Below are positions 33,891 to 44,811 of a stretch of 64,000 nucleotides of DNA, piece by piece. The position numbers and the translations under genes are program-made. Numbering within the stretch: the stretch's first letter is position 1; each line of letters opens with the position of its first letter. The stretch is taken from assembly GCF_029867415.1 (NCBI RefSeq), contig NC_081183.1, positions 189,674,061 through 189,738,060 of the forward strand. Direction: 5' to 3'. Source of the DNA: Vicia villosa (taxonomy: Eukaryota; Streptophyta; Magnoliopsida; Fabales; Fabaceae). The notes under the pieces were generated by a model. The model did not search any database. It was not told the DNA's origin and saw only the letters and a program-made list of their open reading frames with translations.

Positions 33891-33970
33891 GTCTGGGGCG
33901 AGGGGGATTCGAACCCCAGACTTTGGGCACGCGCAACACACAAACACTCTCTACCACTGGGCTATCACGT
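33891..33970 (-). other. tRNA-like region 2 (perfect A and B boxes) in LTR C
   Basis: Minus-strand A box TAGCCCAGTGG (33954-33964) and B box GGTTCGAATCC (33905-33915) both match consensus exactly. The B box sits in a strong arm because GTCTGGGG (33891-33898) pairs with CCCCAGAC (33914-33921). Acceptor ends do not pair, so it is not a complete tRNA. It lies about 100 bp from region 1, in the same orientation. Confidence 0.6.
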
Positions 33971-34913
33971 TTTAGTCGTTAATGAAACAGGTATCAATCA
34001 AAATAAAATAAACTTAGACCTGAGTTTGAAAATTGCGCGCCACCACCATCTTCGTCTTCAACCTCAAGCTCTCAAATTTCAAATTTATGAACTTGCTCAT
34101 TTCTCCACCAATTGCAAAGATGTAAAGACCAAACTTGCTCTAAATTTACTCACGATTCTAAATATGTAACTAACATGTACTTATATTAACTACATCTAAC
34201 TAATTTACCAGAAATCGTGAAGAACCCTAAAACTTAAAAATCAAATTAAATGGCTATGCTGAAAGATAAATGAATGATGATAGAGGGTTTTCAATCCTCT
34301 GATGATGCTGAACAAGATAGAATCGAGCTTTATCACAAAGAGTGCTTAAATTAAAGAGGTGAGGTTCAGAAACTTACCTCTGAAACTGAAGTTCGTGAGG
34401 ATGATTGAGGGCACCTGGGCTTGAATGAATGATCCCAAAAGCTTCCTTGTGGCTCAGTGATGCTAACTGAATGCTTATAATGACCTCAAACCTCCTGAAT
34501 TGTTCTATGGACCTCCCTCGATTTCAGCTTCAAGTGAACATGGAGGGTGTTGATTCTCGAGTTACAGGTGAGCTGCAGCCATCTGGTTAGCTTCACTATG
34601 ACCTGAGGAGTGTGTCTGGATGATTGGCTTGCCTTGAAACCTTCTGAATCACTCCATGGACCTCCAACTGCAGATGCTCCAAAGTGAGAGCAACAATGGT
34701 GTTCCTCCACTTACAGAAGTGATCCAGGTGCTTGGATCACCTCAAATGACCTCCCTTGAGATGTTAGAATGCTCACTTCCCAAAGATAAGCTCTGGTTTG
34801 AAGAAATCGATTCTTCTTGCCAAAGAACTTTGAAAAACAATGAACAAGAGAAGAGAAAGAGAAAGCAAGTAATATGGTTGCTTTGGTGTGTTTTTGAATG
34901 AGGAATGCATCTG

Positions 34914-34921
34914 TATTTATA
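34914..34921 (-). promoter_or_regulatory. TATA box of LTR C
   Basis: TATAAATA on the minus strand in the context GCCTATAAATACAG, followed by a CT-rich stretch, about 1.55 kb from the LTR start. The likely start of element C transcription. Confidence 0.5.
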
Positions 34922-36473
34922 GGCAAATGGATCAGTATAGCTGCAGAGGAGTGAGCTTCCTTAGTGAAGTTGATTTGGTTTCTTAGCCATGAAGGAAATT
35001 TGCAAATATCTCTTATGCAATGATGAGAATTTTGATTCCATTTGATCAATCCCCTAGCCCTCGATTTTGCTTGATCTTAGGGGACAATTCTGAGCCAGAA
35101 ATGAGCTCTAATTGGTTGGTGAGAAGATTCCTTGGGTGATTCATCAATTTGCCATAAATTCACAAATGTAATCATTACATAATCACATGTTCTTGTTTTT
35201 AGAATCTTCTTCAATTCTTATGGCATGGTGAAAATGAATGCATGGCATGTTTGCAGATGTATTATGGGTCATGTAGCATCTGCATTTGAGGTCATGTGCA
35301 CAAAATTTCAAAGTTCCAAAATGATGCATGACCTATAATTTTACTTCATGAGGCCAACTTTGAACAAGCATAACTCTTAGCTCAAATTGAATTTTGAGAA
35401 GGTTGAACACAATTTGGAAAGCCCTAAACATCTACTTTAAATCATTAGTTTATGTCTTCTTCAGAATCCTTTGGGAAATTTGTGAAAAATGAGGCCAAAG
35501 TTGGAAGAAAACTAGGTTAAAACACTTAGAAAAATTTCTAAGTGTTTATGACCTAAACTTCAAAATTTCCAAAACTTCACAAATGGTTGATCTTTTGAAA
35601 AAAGTTCCCTTGTAAGATGTTGTTTTATTTGGCAAGATCTACAACTTTCATGTTGGAAGTTTTTTGAGTTGTGTAGGTGAAATTTTGAGATCTCACCATG
35701 CCTTCAAAAACCCTAATTCCCGACTTTTCGCTCCTTGATGAATTTATTTGAATTTCTTTGGCCAAATGACTTTGACATCCATATATTGATGATATTGATC
35801 TTTGAAAGTCATTTTTTGACCAAAAACCTTAAAAGTCAATGATGATCCTTCACAGTTGACTTTTTCCTGACAAAGTGAATTTTTGGGCTTTTGTGTAGGA
35901 ATAAGATCTTCTCCCCAAATGGATGATATAAATGGATTATATGGAGGTAGTAGAGATCCTTGAATCATGTCTTGAGTTTTGGATTCATGCCCTGATCAGA
36001 AGTCAACTATCTTGGTGAATTAGGTCAAAACCCTAATTTGTCGACCATGTGAAAGTAATGACTGTAGACTTTGAATTGAAGTGTGATGTCCAGTAGACCT
36101 TGTAATATGAGTTATTTGAAGATGATTGATGTCTTTGAATGACCCTCTGAGGTTTTTTAGGGTTTCCCAAATGTGATCCCTGATTTCAGTCCTTGATAGG
36201 CTCAAAACCCTAGTCTGGTGACCTGAGTAAACCTGTACTCATATGACTGGATGTCTAATCAATCATAGATGAGAAAAGTGAAGTTTTTGAGCCCCATGAT
36301 TGTATTAGAGACTAGTCTTTGTATTGATTGATCCTTTGCCTGAGCTTTCTTGTCTTTGAGCATCCTCGATTAGGTACCAGATGGAGAAATGACTGCTCTG
36401 GGTACTTGTCTTGACCTGATGAAAAATCCTGAAGATATGTCATCTCAGGGGGGTCAAAAATTAGGGTATGACA

Positions 36474-37596
<1,123 letters not shown>

Positions 37597-38292
37597 ACGC
37601 TTCCTTTTCTCTTCTCATTCAGTTTTTTAGTTTGGGATACTGTTTATGTCTTTCTTCTAATTGGATTACTAATCTTTCCTCTTCTTTGAAACTAAAACAT
37701 TTTATTATTATTTTTTTATTATGCCTTCCTTGCACTTAATAAAATTATTTATTTCTTCCCATTCAAAATATTATTATTTTATCAATTTATTTACTTTTTT
37801 ATATTGAAAAAGATTTTTTTTTTACGAGAAAAAATATTTTAAAGAATTAGAATAAGATTGAGAGTACTCAAAAGTTAATAAATAATATATAATTATTTTT
37901 TATTTCTTAATATTCCATTATTATTGTAAAGTGAAATATAATTTTAGAGTTTTTATTTTCTTTGCAAATTTTTTGATAATTTGAGACAAATTTAGTAGTA
38001 ATAGCAAATAGTATTATAGAAAAATAAATTTTATTGTTTTTCCAAAATTATTTATAATTGGATTTGTGCAGACTTAACAAATGTGTTGTTGTTTATACAA
38101 TGTGATCAATCTAGTTTTGATAAGAAAATTTCTACATATAAGATGTAATATATCAATATCTAAATCATAACTACTCATACCCATGAGAATTCATTGAAAA
38201 ATAAATTTAAATGTTTCACGTTTATGTTCATCGTTTTAATTATTGTTTTCCATTCAAATCGAACATTTGTTAACATGTTATTTAAAAAACAT
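37597..38292 (+). repeat. 690-bp duplicated segment, left copy
   Basis: Begins about GCTTCCTTTTCTCTTCTCAT and ends near ACATGTTATTTAAAAAACA. A direct copy is at 50938-51622, 13.3 kb away, with scattered substitutions and small indels. No coding frame. It sits between the broken integrase of E and the E LTR remnant, where LTR start and integrase C-terminus are missing. Confidence 0.9.
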
Positions 38293-38293
38293 A

Positions 38294-38440
38294 CTCCCTC
38301 CGGCCATGATTATAAGCAAAGATCCTCTTTTTAAGTTCATTGAGTAATGAATGTATCTGATTTACATAAAAGACCAGATACATTCATTATTCAATGAACC
38401 TAAAATGAGAATATTTGCTTATAATAATGGCCATAGAGAG
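38294..38440. mobile_element. Stowaway-like MITE (147 bp)
   Basis: Terminal inverted repeats CTCCCTCCGGCCATGATTAT and, read from the other end, CTCTCTATGGCCATTATTAT, continuing AAGCAAA on both sides. Flanked by TA dinucleotides (38292-38293, 38441-38442), the target duplication of Tc1/mariner-type MITEs. It is missing from the right copy of the duplication, so it inserted or was joined later. Confidence 0.85.
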
Positions 38441-38442
38441 TA

Positions 38443-38644
38443 CATAATCGAACACTACGAACATAATTCTCCCCACCCCCTCCCAAAACAGACATAGTTT
38501 ATGGGTTTTATTAAAAGGTTTCTCAAGATCATTTTGTTGCAACAAATGAAGACAACAAAAATTTCAAAGGCTTGCATATAGGATATTCGTTTATTATAAC
38601 GGGAGTTTATCTGGGGAGAGAGAAACAACGAGAGAAAAAAATCA
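38443..38644. other. Unassigned filler sequence
   Basis: About 200 bp between the MITE and a copia RT fragment. I recognise nothing in it. Open frames running through it are extensions of the neighbouring integrase frame. Confidence 0.5.
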
Positions 38645-38756
38645 TACAGTTTGAAACAAGCTCCAAGAGCTTGGAACAAAAGGATAAATGGTTTCTTAAA
38701 GGAGATTGGATTCGATAAGCGTGTATCTGAACATGGTGTGTATGTGAAGAAGGACC
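38645..38756 (+). pseudogene. Ty1/copia reverse transcriptase fragment
   Basis: The plus strand reads YSLKQAPRAWNKRINGFLKE and on through SEHGVYVK, the RT segment just before the catalytic YVDD in Ty1/copia elements. About 37 codons, with no RT sequence on either side. It abuts the minus-strand integrase of E at about 38756. Orientation is opposite to the copia fragment at 47969-49085. Confidence 0.85.
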
Positions 38757-39618
38757 CAAGTGTTTTCCTCCTTTTGTCATGATAACTCTTCTGACAACTC
38801 TGAGAAGTTTTCGTCCTCTCTCGAATCATCCTTATATTTTTATTCGTCTCTTGCACAATCTCAGGTCCGAGCATAACACTCTCGCCCAATTCATACCAAC
38901 ACAATAAAGTTCTATACCTCCTGCCATACGACGCCTCATACGGTGCCATATCGATACTCACATGAAAACTATTGTTGTAAGTAAACTCAATTAATGGCAA
39001 ATGGTTATCCCAAGCTCCCACTTGGTCTAACACATAAGCCCTCACCAAATCTTCCATTGAATGGATAGTCCTTTCGGTCTGACCATTCATATGCGGATGA
39101 TATGAAAAACTCAATCTCATTGTAGTACCCAAGGCATCTTGCAAACTTTTCCAAACCTTCGACGTAAACCTTAGATCTCTGTCTGACACAATCCTCGAAG
39201 GTATTCTGTGTAATCTCATAATTTCCTCAATATATGTCTCATCCAACTTAGAAATAGGATGGTTAATCTTCATTGGTAAGAAATGAGCCGACTAAGTCAA
39301 CCTATCCACAATCACCCAAATAGAATCATTGCCATTGGCTGTCTTTGGTAAACACGTAACAAAATCCATGGAAATGCTATCCCACTTCCATTCTGGAATG
39401 TTTAACGCTTGCATTAACCTAAAAGACTTATGGTGTTCAACCTTCAACTTCTGGAAAGTTAGGCAAGTATTAACTAATTCAACAACATCTTTCTTCATAC
39501 CCGGCCACCAAAACAATCTTTTTAAGTCCTGATACATCTTCGTAGCACCCAGATGAATACTTAAACCACTTATTTGTCCTTCTTGAAGAATAATCCTCTT
39601 AAATTTTGAAATATCTGG
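38756..39618 (-). pseudogene. Element E integrase (Ty3/gypsy, Tekay/Del-like), split and truncated
   Basis: Minus-strand frame entered from the D insertion at about 39618. It has the zinc-domain end (GATKMYQDLKRLFWWPGMKK), the first catalytic Asp (SMDFVTCLP), one in-frame stop near 39290, the second Asp (SDRDLRF) and Glu (NGQTERT). It breaks off after SYHDKRRK; the GPF/GPY C-terminus and any chromodomain are gone. Element D interrupts its N-terminal part; the upstream half continues from 46214. Decayed and inactive. Confidence 0.9.
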
Positions 39619-39623
39619 GATAC
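39619..39623. repeat. Target-site duplication of element D, left copy
   Basis: GATAC, matching GATGC at 46209-46213 at four of five bases. Removing D restores a continuous integrase reading across the site. Confidence 0.75.
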
Positions 39624-41020
39624 TGATGTTGTAGAAAGTACAAGTCAAATGTAAGTATTTTGTATTATCGTATCCACAGGGATTGAAGCGATATCAAAAC
39701 CATTCAACAATTTCTATAGTTCTAAGCATAGAGTTTCAAGTTTGTTTGGTTGAAAGTTACGGAAAGTAAAAATGTGTAAATAACGAAAGATAAGTTTCAG
39801 AGGAAAAGACTTGTTGGGAATTGGTTTTCATCCACCAATTTAATATGTAAATCTCGGATCAGTTATACACAATTTATGCTTGTTTCATTATCATCACGTA
39901 TTGCTCACAACAAAGTTCATGTCTAAACATTTGTTGAGATTTCTCACCTTATGGTTTAATCGACGATTTCTCAGTCTATTAAACAATACGGTAGCATTAA
40001 GATTCAATACTTAAAGTGAATATTAAACCTAAATCTATGTCTAGCATTTAGAGTTTAATAGTTGTTATCTTGGATCGAGATTAGAATCGTATTTGTCAAT
40101 ATCAATTCAATCCATGAAATAAACGGTGAAACGAAGATAACAACAATAATGATTCAAACATGAATTATATATAATGCCATGATCAAAGAAAATACATACT
40201 ATTTCGGTGAACTACGACCAATCCCAACAAGAGAGGGATTTAGCTACTCATGGTAGTTTGAAGAACAATGGAAGATTTGAGTTGGAACGACATCAATGAC
40301 GATTTCCCGACTCTCGATGTATGTCCAGCTCCCTCTCCCTAAAAACCTCTATTTCTGTTACTATTACAAAGGTATTACAAGATAAAAGTGAATGTCTCTT
40401 TCTGAAATGAGTTCTGCTTCTTTTATAGCAGTTCTGGCCGCCTGAGTTCGCTACGCGAACAGAAGTTCGCTACAGCGAATGCCTTGCTTCATTGTTAAGT
40501 CTTTATTCTGACCGCCATTGTTCGCTACGCGAATGATATTTCGCTGCAGCGAATGTTTTCTTCAGCTTTAAGGAATTCAAATCTTCTAGAAACCGCCAAA
40601 GTTCACTACAGCAAAATATGGTTCGCTGCAGCGAATGTACTTCGCTTCTGCTCGCTGCTAGCAAAACTGGAAAGTCTGCTTCTGACTTCGTTCGCTACAG
40701 CGAAATATGGTTCGCTGCAGCGAATCGGGCCTTCGCTACCATTCGCTACCTTTTGCTGCAGCGAATGCCCTACTTTCTGTATTTTTGCCTTTGATTTCCT
40801 GTAGTTCGCTACAGCGAAATATAGTTCGCTGCAGCGAATGCTCTGTTTTCTGGTTTTTGCTTTAAGGTCAAATCCTGCACAAAAACAAACCAAGCCAAGT
40901 AATCTTTCACAATAATAGTTTATTCAATAATTGGGGGTTTTTATGTGAGAAATAGGTCAAATAAGCAAGATAAGTGCTATGCTATAATAAGTCATTTTAG
41001 CATGAATAAAGCACTTATCA
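39624..41020 (-). mobile_element. Element D left LTR (3' LTR)
   Basis: 1397 bp, minus strand TGATAAGTGC at 41020 to CTACAACATCA at 39624. By eye it differs from the right LTR at about 14 positions (about 1 percent) with no length difference, so D is young. It contains a TATA box (TATAAAAG, 40420-40427) and a palindrome cluster just upstream of it. Confidence 0.95.
40445..40840. repeat. Cluster of about 13 TTCGCT-AGCGAA palindromes
   Basis: Perfect or near-perfect palindromes TTCGCTGCAGCGAA, TTCGCTACAGCGAA and GTTCGCTACGCGAAC at irregular 20-60 bp spacing. In element orientation they lie directly upstream of the TATA box. The cluster recurs in the right LTR (45633-46028), and two more copies lie in the internal region (about 42449-42486). 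Confidence 0.9.
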
Positions 41021-42655
41021 AACTCTCCCCAACTTGAATCTTTGCTTGTCCTCAATCAAAGTAAAAACAAAAGCAAGAGTTTCTAAACCACCTTCACATG
41101 ATTAACCAAATTTCTCAATGAAGTATAGGAGGCACATGGCTCTTTGAAGTTTGAACATCCAAGGATAAATGTTTTATGACTTCCTTTAGTACTTAGACAT
41201 ATTCATGAAACAAGTCTTCCACATAAAAACTATGTCAATCAATCCAAAGCACTAAACATGTTAATCATGAATCACACTTACCACACTTTTTGTATAAGTG
41301 AAAATGATGAGGTATGTTGATCTCTCACATGACAAATTTTGCTAACATCTAGATCAATTCATACTTTCATCCAAGCAAGATATGTTGATAAGCAAGAACA
41401 TAGATCACTAAGGTCTTTTATGGTTGTAATGTGGCCAAGGAAGTGTCATTTATAGGGATAATGGAAACAAAAAGGTTGTTGATTTTTTTCTTTTTAGAAG
41501 AGCATTCATAAATTGTGATTTTTCTACACATATCACTTATCATACCTTTCTTGTTTCTTTCGTTTTGAATGCATTTTTTCTTGTTGTTCTTTTCTTACTT
41601 TTTATTTCTTCTTTTAATTCTCACATCTTTTTCTTTTCTTTTGAAGAAAGTCTTTTTCTCTTTTCTCCCCAACTTGAACAACACCTTACTTTCTTTGAAT
41701 GCTCTTTGAGATTTGGCAAAAGATATCATGGTTTCAAGGTATTTATTCAAGGAAAAATTGAATCTATCATATATGAACTTTTTATGATTTTCAGAGATAT
41801 AGAACAATATCCATTAAGTGGTTTACCTAATGTATTGTTCAGTTCATCAATGATAGATTCATTGTCATATGGCTCAAAAAGGGTTTGCAAAAGATCACTC
41901 ACTTACAAGGGATAATGAGGCTATATTTGGTTTAGTAGTTATGCTCAATTTCAAAGACTTGCCTTGATCCCTTCTATGTCTTTGCAATTACCAACATAAA
42001 TGCAAGATTAAGCATGAATCAAACGAGTTAAAACAAGAATTTGTCAGTCTCCTTATCATATAGTGAACAATGGAAGGTTACCTCACTTTCTTGTTTTAGA
42101 ACTTAGTGATTCTTATGAAAACATGTCATGGCCTAGGATTGAATGAAATTGTTTTATGCAGCCTACTCATGTCATGTATATGCTAAATTCTAAAAAGGAA
42201 GGAAACACATACCTTGGATGATTCAATCCTTTCAAGTCATGCCCTTACCATTGTGCCTTTGGTTTATGTGAAGTTGACCTTCCACTCCATGCTTATTCTT
42301 ACATCTCATTTGTTTAGAGGACAAATGTTCAAGCAGCAATATCATGGATTGGTCATAAGACACATAACTAATCACTAGATTAAAACACACAAAATTTAAA
42401 GATGAAGAGGATGGCATGATTGGCAAAGAAATTTTGCTGATTCTGTTGTGTTCGCTGCAGCGAATCAGGGTTTCGCGTAGCGAACTCTGCAGAACTCAGT
42501 TTTCTGCAGAATTTTTCTTTGTACCATGTCACGCCATTTTCTTCCTACTAATCTAGTAATTATGCATAAAGGAAATGAAAGCAATGAAAAGTTGGGTTAC
42601 CTCCCAACAAGTGCTTGTTTAACGTCATTAGCTCGACGCCTGTTTCGAGTAAGCT
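41021..42655 (-). other. Element D 3' region, non-coding
   Basis: Begins with a polypurine tract (AAGTTGGGGAGAGTT on the minus strand, 41021-41035). A near-copy, TTCAAGTTGGGGAGA, is at about 41665-41680. Where pol would be expected there is no RT, RNase H or integrase. Two palindromes of the LTR type occur at 42449-42486. Otherwise nothing recognised. Confidence 0.8.
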
Positions 42656-44479
42656 TTATGGTGGTTTGTATGAATTCGTCAAAATGTCCTTGCCACCATC
42701 CTTTGGCCTTTCTTTTTCGTCCATTTCTTTGGATGCTTCCAGGCCTAATTCATCAGGAGCTTTATCTTTTGAATAGTCATCCTCCTTGTGTTGAAACAAT
42801 GTGAAATTGATCTCTCCATCTTTGTGCCTTACCTTCATTTTCCTTTCATCCACGTCAATCATCATTCTTGCCATTTTTATGAAAGGACGGCCTAAGATTG
42901 GAGGGCTGTCTTCATTACCGTTCATGCTTATTACCACAAAGTCAGTTGAACATTGAAAACCCTCCACTTTGATCTTTACGTCTTTCATTACGCCAATAGG
43001 TTTTGTGGTTGATTTGTCGGCAAGTTGTAATTTCATTGTTGTATGGCTCAAATGAAGATCTTCAATCTTTCTCATGGTGGACCACGGAAGAAGATTTACG
43101 CTTGATCCAAGATCAACTAAAGCGTTATCAAAATAGAGATGTCCAATGGTAATTGGTAAGGTAACTTGTCCAGGATCCGCATTGTTTTCTTCCTCCTCCT
43201 TACGTTTTCCTTTTTCTTGATTTTTCTCCACAACTATGCCTTTTGAATTCTCCCCAATTTTGTTTTGGACGATGTCATCAGCTTTCGTCGTAATTGCGTT
43301 ACAGGTTTCCTTGGGATTAACTTGAGTGGTGGCAGAAAACGTACCTCTTTGTTGCTCACTTAGTTGCTTTGCAATCTGCCCAACTTGCGTTTCAAGATTT
43401 CTAATTGATGCATCAGTGTTCTTCTGGTTTGCCATGGACAGTTGCATAAATTGATTCAAGGTATCCTCGATTTTTGAAAGTTTATCTGGCTGTGTGTAAC
43501 TTTGGTACTGATTTGGTCGGTTTTGGCCATAGCTTGCGTTGTTGTTGTGTTGGTAACCTTGATTGTAAGGAACCTGCCTCTGCTGCTGATTTCCCATATA
43601 CTTCACTTCTTCATTGATTGGAGGACAAAAACCGGTTGGATGGTCACCTGTACAAAGTTCACATAAGGCTACTTGTTGTGATGTGCTCGATGACCCGTGC
43701 ATTTCTTTGAGTTGTTGAGGCAGCTTGGACAATTGTTTTGTCAATTCTTCCACGGTTTGAGTGAGTAGTTTATTTTGTGCTAGGATTGCGTCATTTGTGC
43801 CTAATTCCAAAATTCCAGCTTTCTTTTGCACGGTTCCTCGATTGTGTTGCACCTGGTGATCCGTGAGAGCCATTCTATCGATGATTGCAATTGCTTCCGC
43901 TGCACTTTTTGCTATCAAGGAACCTCCAGCTGTTGCGTCAAGTAAAAGCTTTGGTTGAGGTAATAATCCATTACGGAAAATATGGATTTGTGACATGTCA
44001 TCGAAACCGTGGTTTGGACATTTCCGTAACATGGATTTATAACGCTCCCAGGCTTCACACAAAGTCTCGGTTGTAGATTGAGTGAACGTGGCAATGGTTG
44101 TTTTTGCATCCATGAATCGGTTATGAGGAAAGAATCTGTGAAGAAAATTTCTCTCTAAGACATTCCAATTGGTCATGGTTTCTGTTGCTTGATCGAGGTA
44201 CCAATCCTTTGCTTTACCAATCAACGAGTGCGGAAAAAGTCTCATGAACACAGCTTCCTCTTCCGCTGCTGGTGTACCTAATGTGCCAGCAATCTCGTAG
44301 AATCGGGTGAGGTGAGTGTAGGGGTCTTCATGATCCAGACCTGCAAAAGGATTAGCATAGATGATTTGCAGCAATCCTGTTTTCATCTCAGCTCGTCTTG
44401 CGGCTGGATTGTTGGTGAGACGGGCAAACCGTCTTGGGCTGCTTTCGCAGGGTGGTTCCACTTGATTTTCTGCTGCCAT
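42656..44479 (-). CDS. Element D gag-protease (Athila-like)
   Basis: An intact frame of 607 aa from ATG 44479 (MAAENQVEPP). Order: NPFAGLDHEDPYTHLTRFYE (about 43-62), the Athila/Tat Gag signature; capsid-type region with RLFPHSLIGKAKDWYLD (about 79-95) and FLHRFFPHNRF; a zinc knuckle with C-X2-C-X3-H-X4-C spacing (CELCTGDHPTGFC, about 273); a Q/N-rich linker; and an aspartic protease-like site (VDLGSSVNLLP, about 455) followed by ILGRPFIKMARMMID. It stops soon after protease, without pol. It could package RNA into particles but needs RT and integrase supplied by other elements. Confidence 0.92.
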   Translation of the reverse strand: MAAENQVEPPCESSPRRFARLTNNPAARRAEMKTGLLQIIYANPFAGLDHEDPYTHLTRFYEIAGTLGTPAAEEEAVFMRLFPHSLIGKAKDWYLDQATETMTNWNVLERNFLHRFFPHNRFMDAKTTIATFTQSTTETLCEAWERYKSMLRKCPNHGFDDMSQIHIFRNGLLPQPKLLLDATAGGSLIAKSAAEAIAIIDRMALTDHQVQHNRGTVQKKAGILELGTNDAILAQNKLLTQTVEELTKQLSKLPQQLKEMHGSSSTSQQVALCELCTGDHPTGFCPPINEEVKYMGNQQQRQVPYNQGYQHNNNASYGQNRPNQYQSYTQPDKLSKIEDTLNQFMQLSMANQKNTDASIRNLETQVGQIAKQLSEQQRGTFSATTQVNPKETCNAITTKADDIVQNKIGENSKGIVVEKNQEKGKRKEEEENNADPGQVTLPITIGHLYFDNALVDLGSSVNLLPWSTMRKIEDLHLSHTTMKLQLADKSTTKPIGVMKDVKIKVEGFQCSTDFVVISMNGNEDSPPILGRPFIKMARMMIDVDERKMKVRHKDGEINFTLFQHKEDDYSKDKAPDELGLEASKEMDEKERPKDGGKDILTNSYKPP

Positions 44480-44790
44480 GGTTTATTTGATAGGATGATT
44501 TGAGGAAGTATTTGATGTAGAAGCTCCTTTCTTTGGGTTTTTCTGTTTGGATAGTTGTTTTTGCCTCTTTATTTGCCTTTTGTTCTTTCGGATTGTTCTT
44601 TCGATCTCGGGATCAAAAAGAAGTTGCTCCTTTGAACTTTTGCCTCGAAGCATAAACAGAAATTTTTCCACCTATCCAAACACTTGAGCACACGTTGCAA
44701 CAAACAGAAAAATATATACAATATATAAACAAATGCACAAAGCTTAAAAGTATAGAAACGATTGCGATGTTTTAATATCTTAAACGCCAG
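44480..44790 (-). other. Element D leader
   Basis: About 310 bp between PBS and gag. A short basic frame (44483-44671) precedes gag in another phase and has no recognisable domain. Otherwise non-coding. Confidence 0.7.
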
Positions 44791-44808
44791 TCCCCGGCAA
44801 CGGCGCCA
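44791..44808 (-). promoter_or_regulatory. Element D primer binding site, tRNA-Asp
   Basis: TGGCGCCGTTGCCGGGGA on the minus strand, three bases inside the LTR. It is complementary at all 18 positions to the 3' end (with CCA added) of the tRNA-Asp gene at 50769-50840. Athila elements are known for tRNA-Asp priming, which supports the clade call. Confidence 0.93.
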
Positions 44809-44811
44809 ATT

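Larger units (their letters stand above)
30189..36473 (-). mobile_element. Element C 5' LTR (6.3 kb)
   Basis: 6285 bp. On the minus strand it begins TGTCATACCCTAATTTTTG at 36473 and ends GACCACCACA at 30189, next to the PBS. Contents: U5 block related to other Ogre LTRs (30450-30468), two families of dispersed short repeats (31240-32180), recurrent TTCACCGGGAA motifs, two tRNA-like regions (33750-33970) and a TATA box (34914-34921). No coding frame is convincing. It inserted into DNA now at 36474 and beyond; the matching TSD would be left of the window. Confidence 0.9.

Noticed and set aside
33891..33970. Functional tRNA gene
   Set aside because: Perfect A and B boxes but acceptor ends do not pair and no full cloverleaf forms; kept only as tRNA-like.
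34486..35049. Frames in LTR C, including a signal-peptide-like short ORF starting just after the TATA box (about 34908)
   Set aside because: The ATG lies only about a dozen bases after the TATA box, upstream of a plausible transcription start, and its hydrophobic run is simply the CT-rich leader.
40553..40893. 83-aa and 95-aa frames in the LTR of element D (also 45741-46081)
   Set aside because: Both strands are open because of the palindromes; same residues on both strands in mirrored form.
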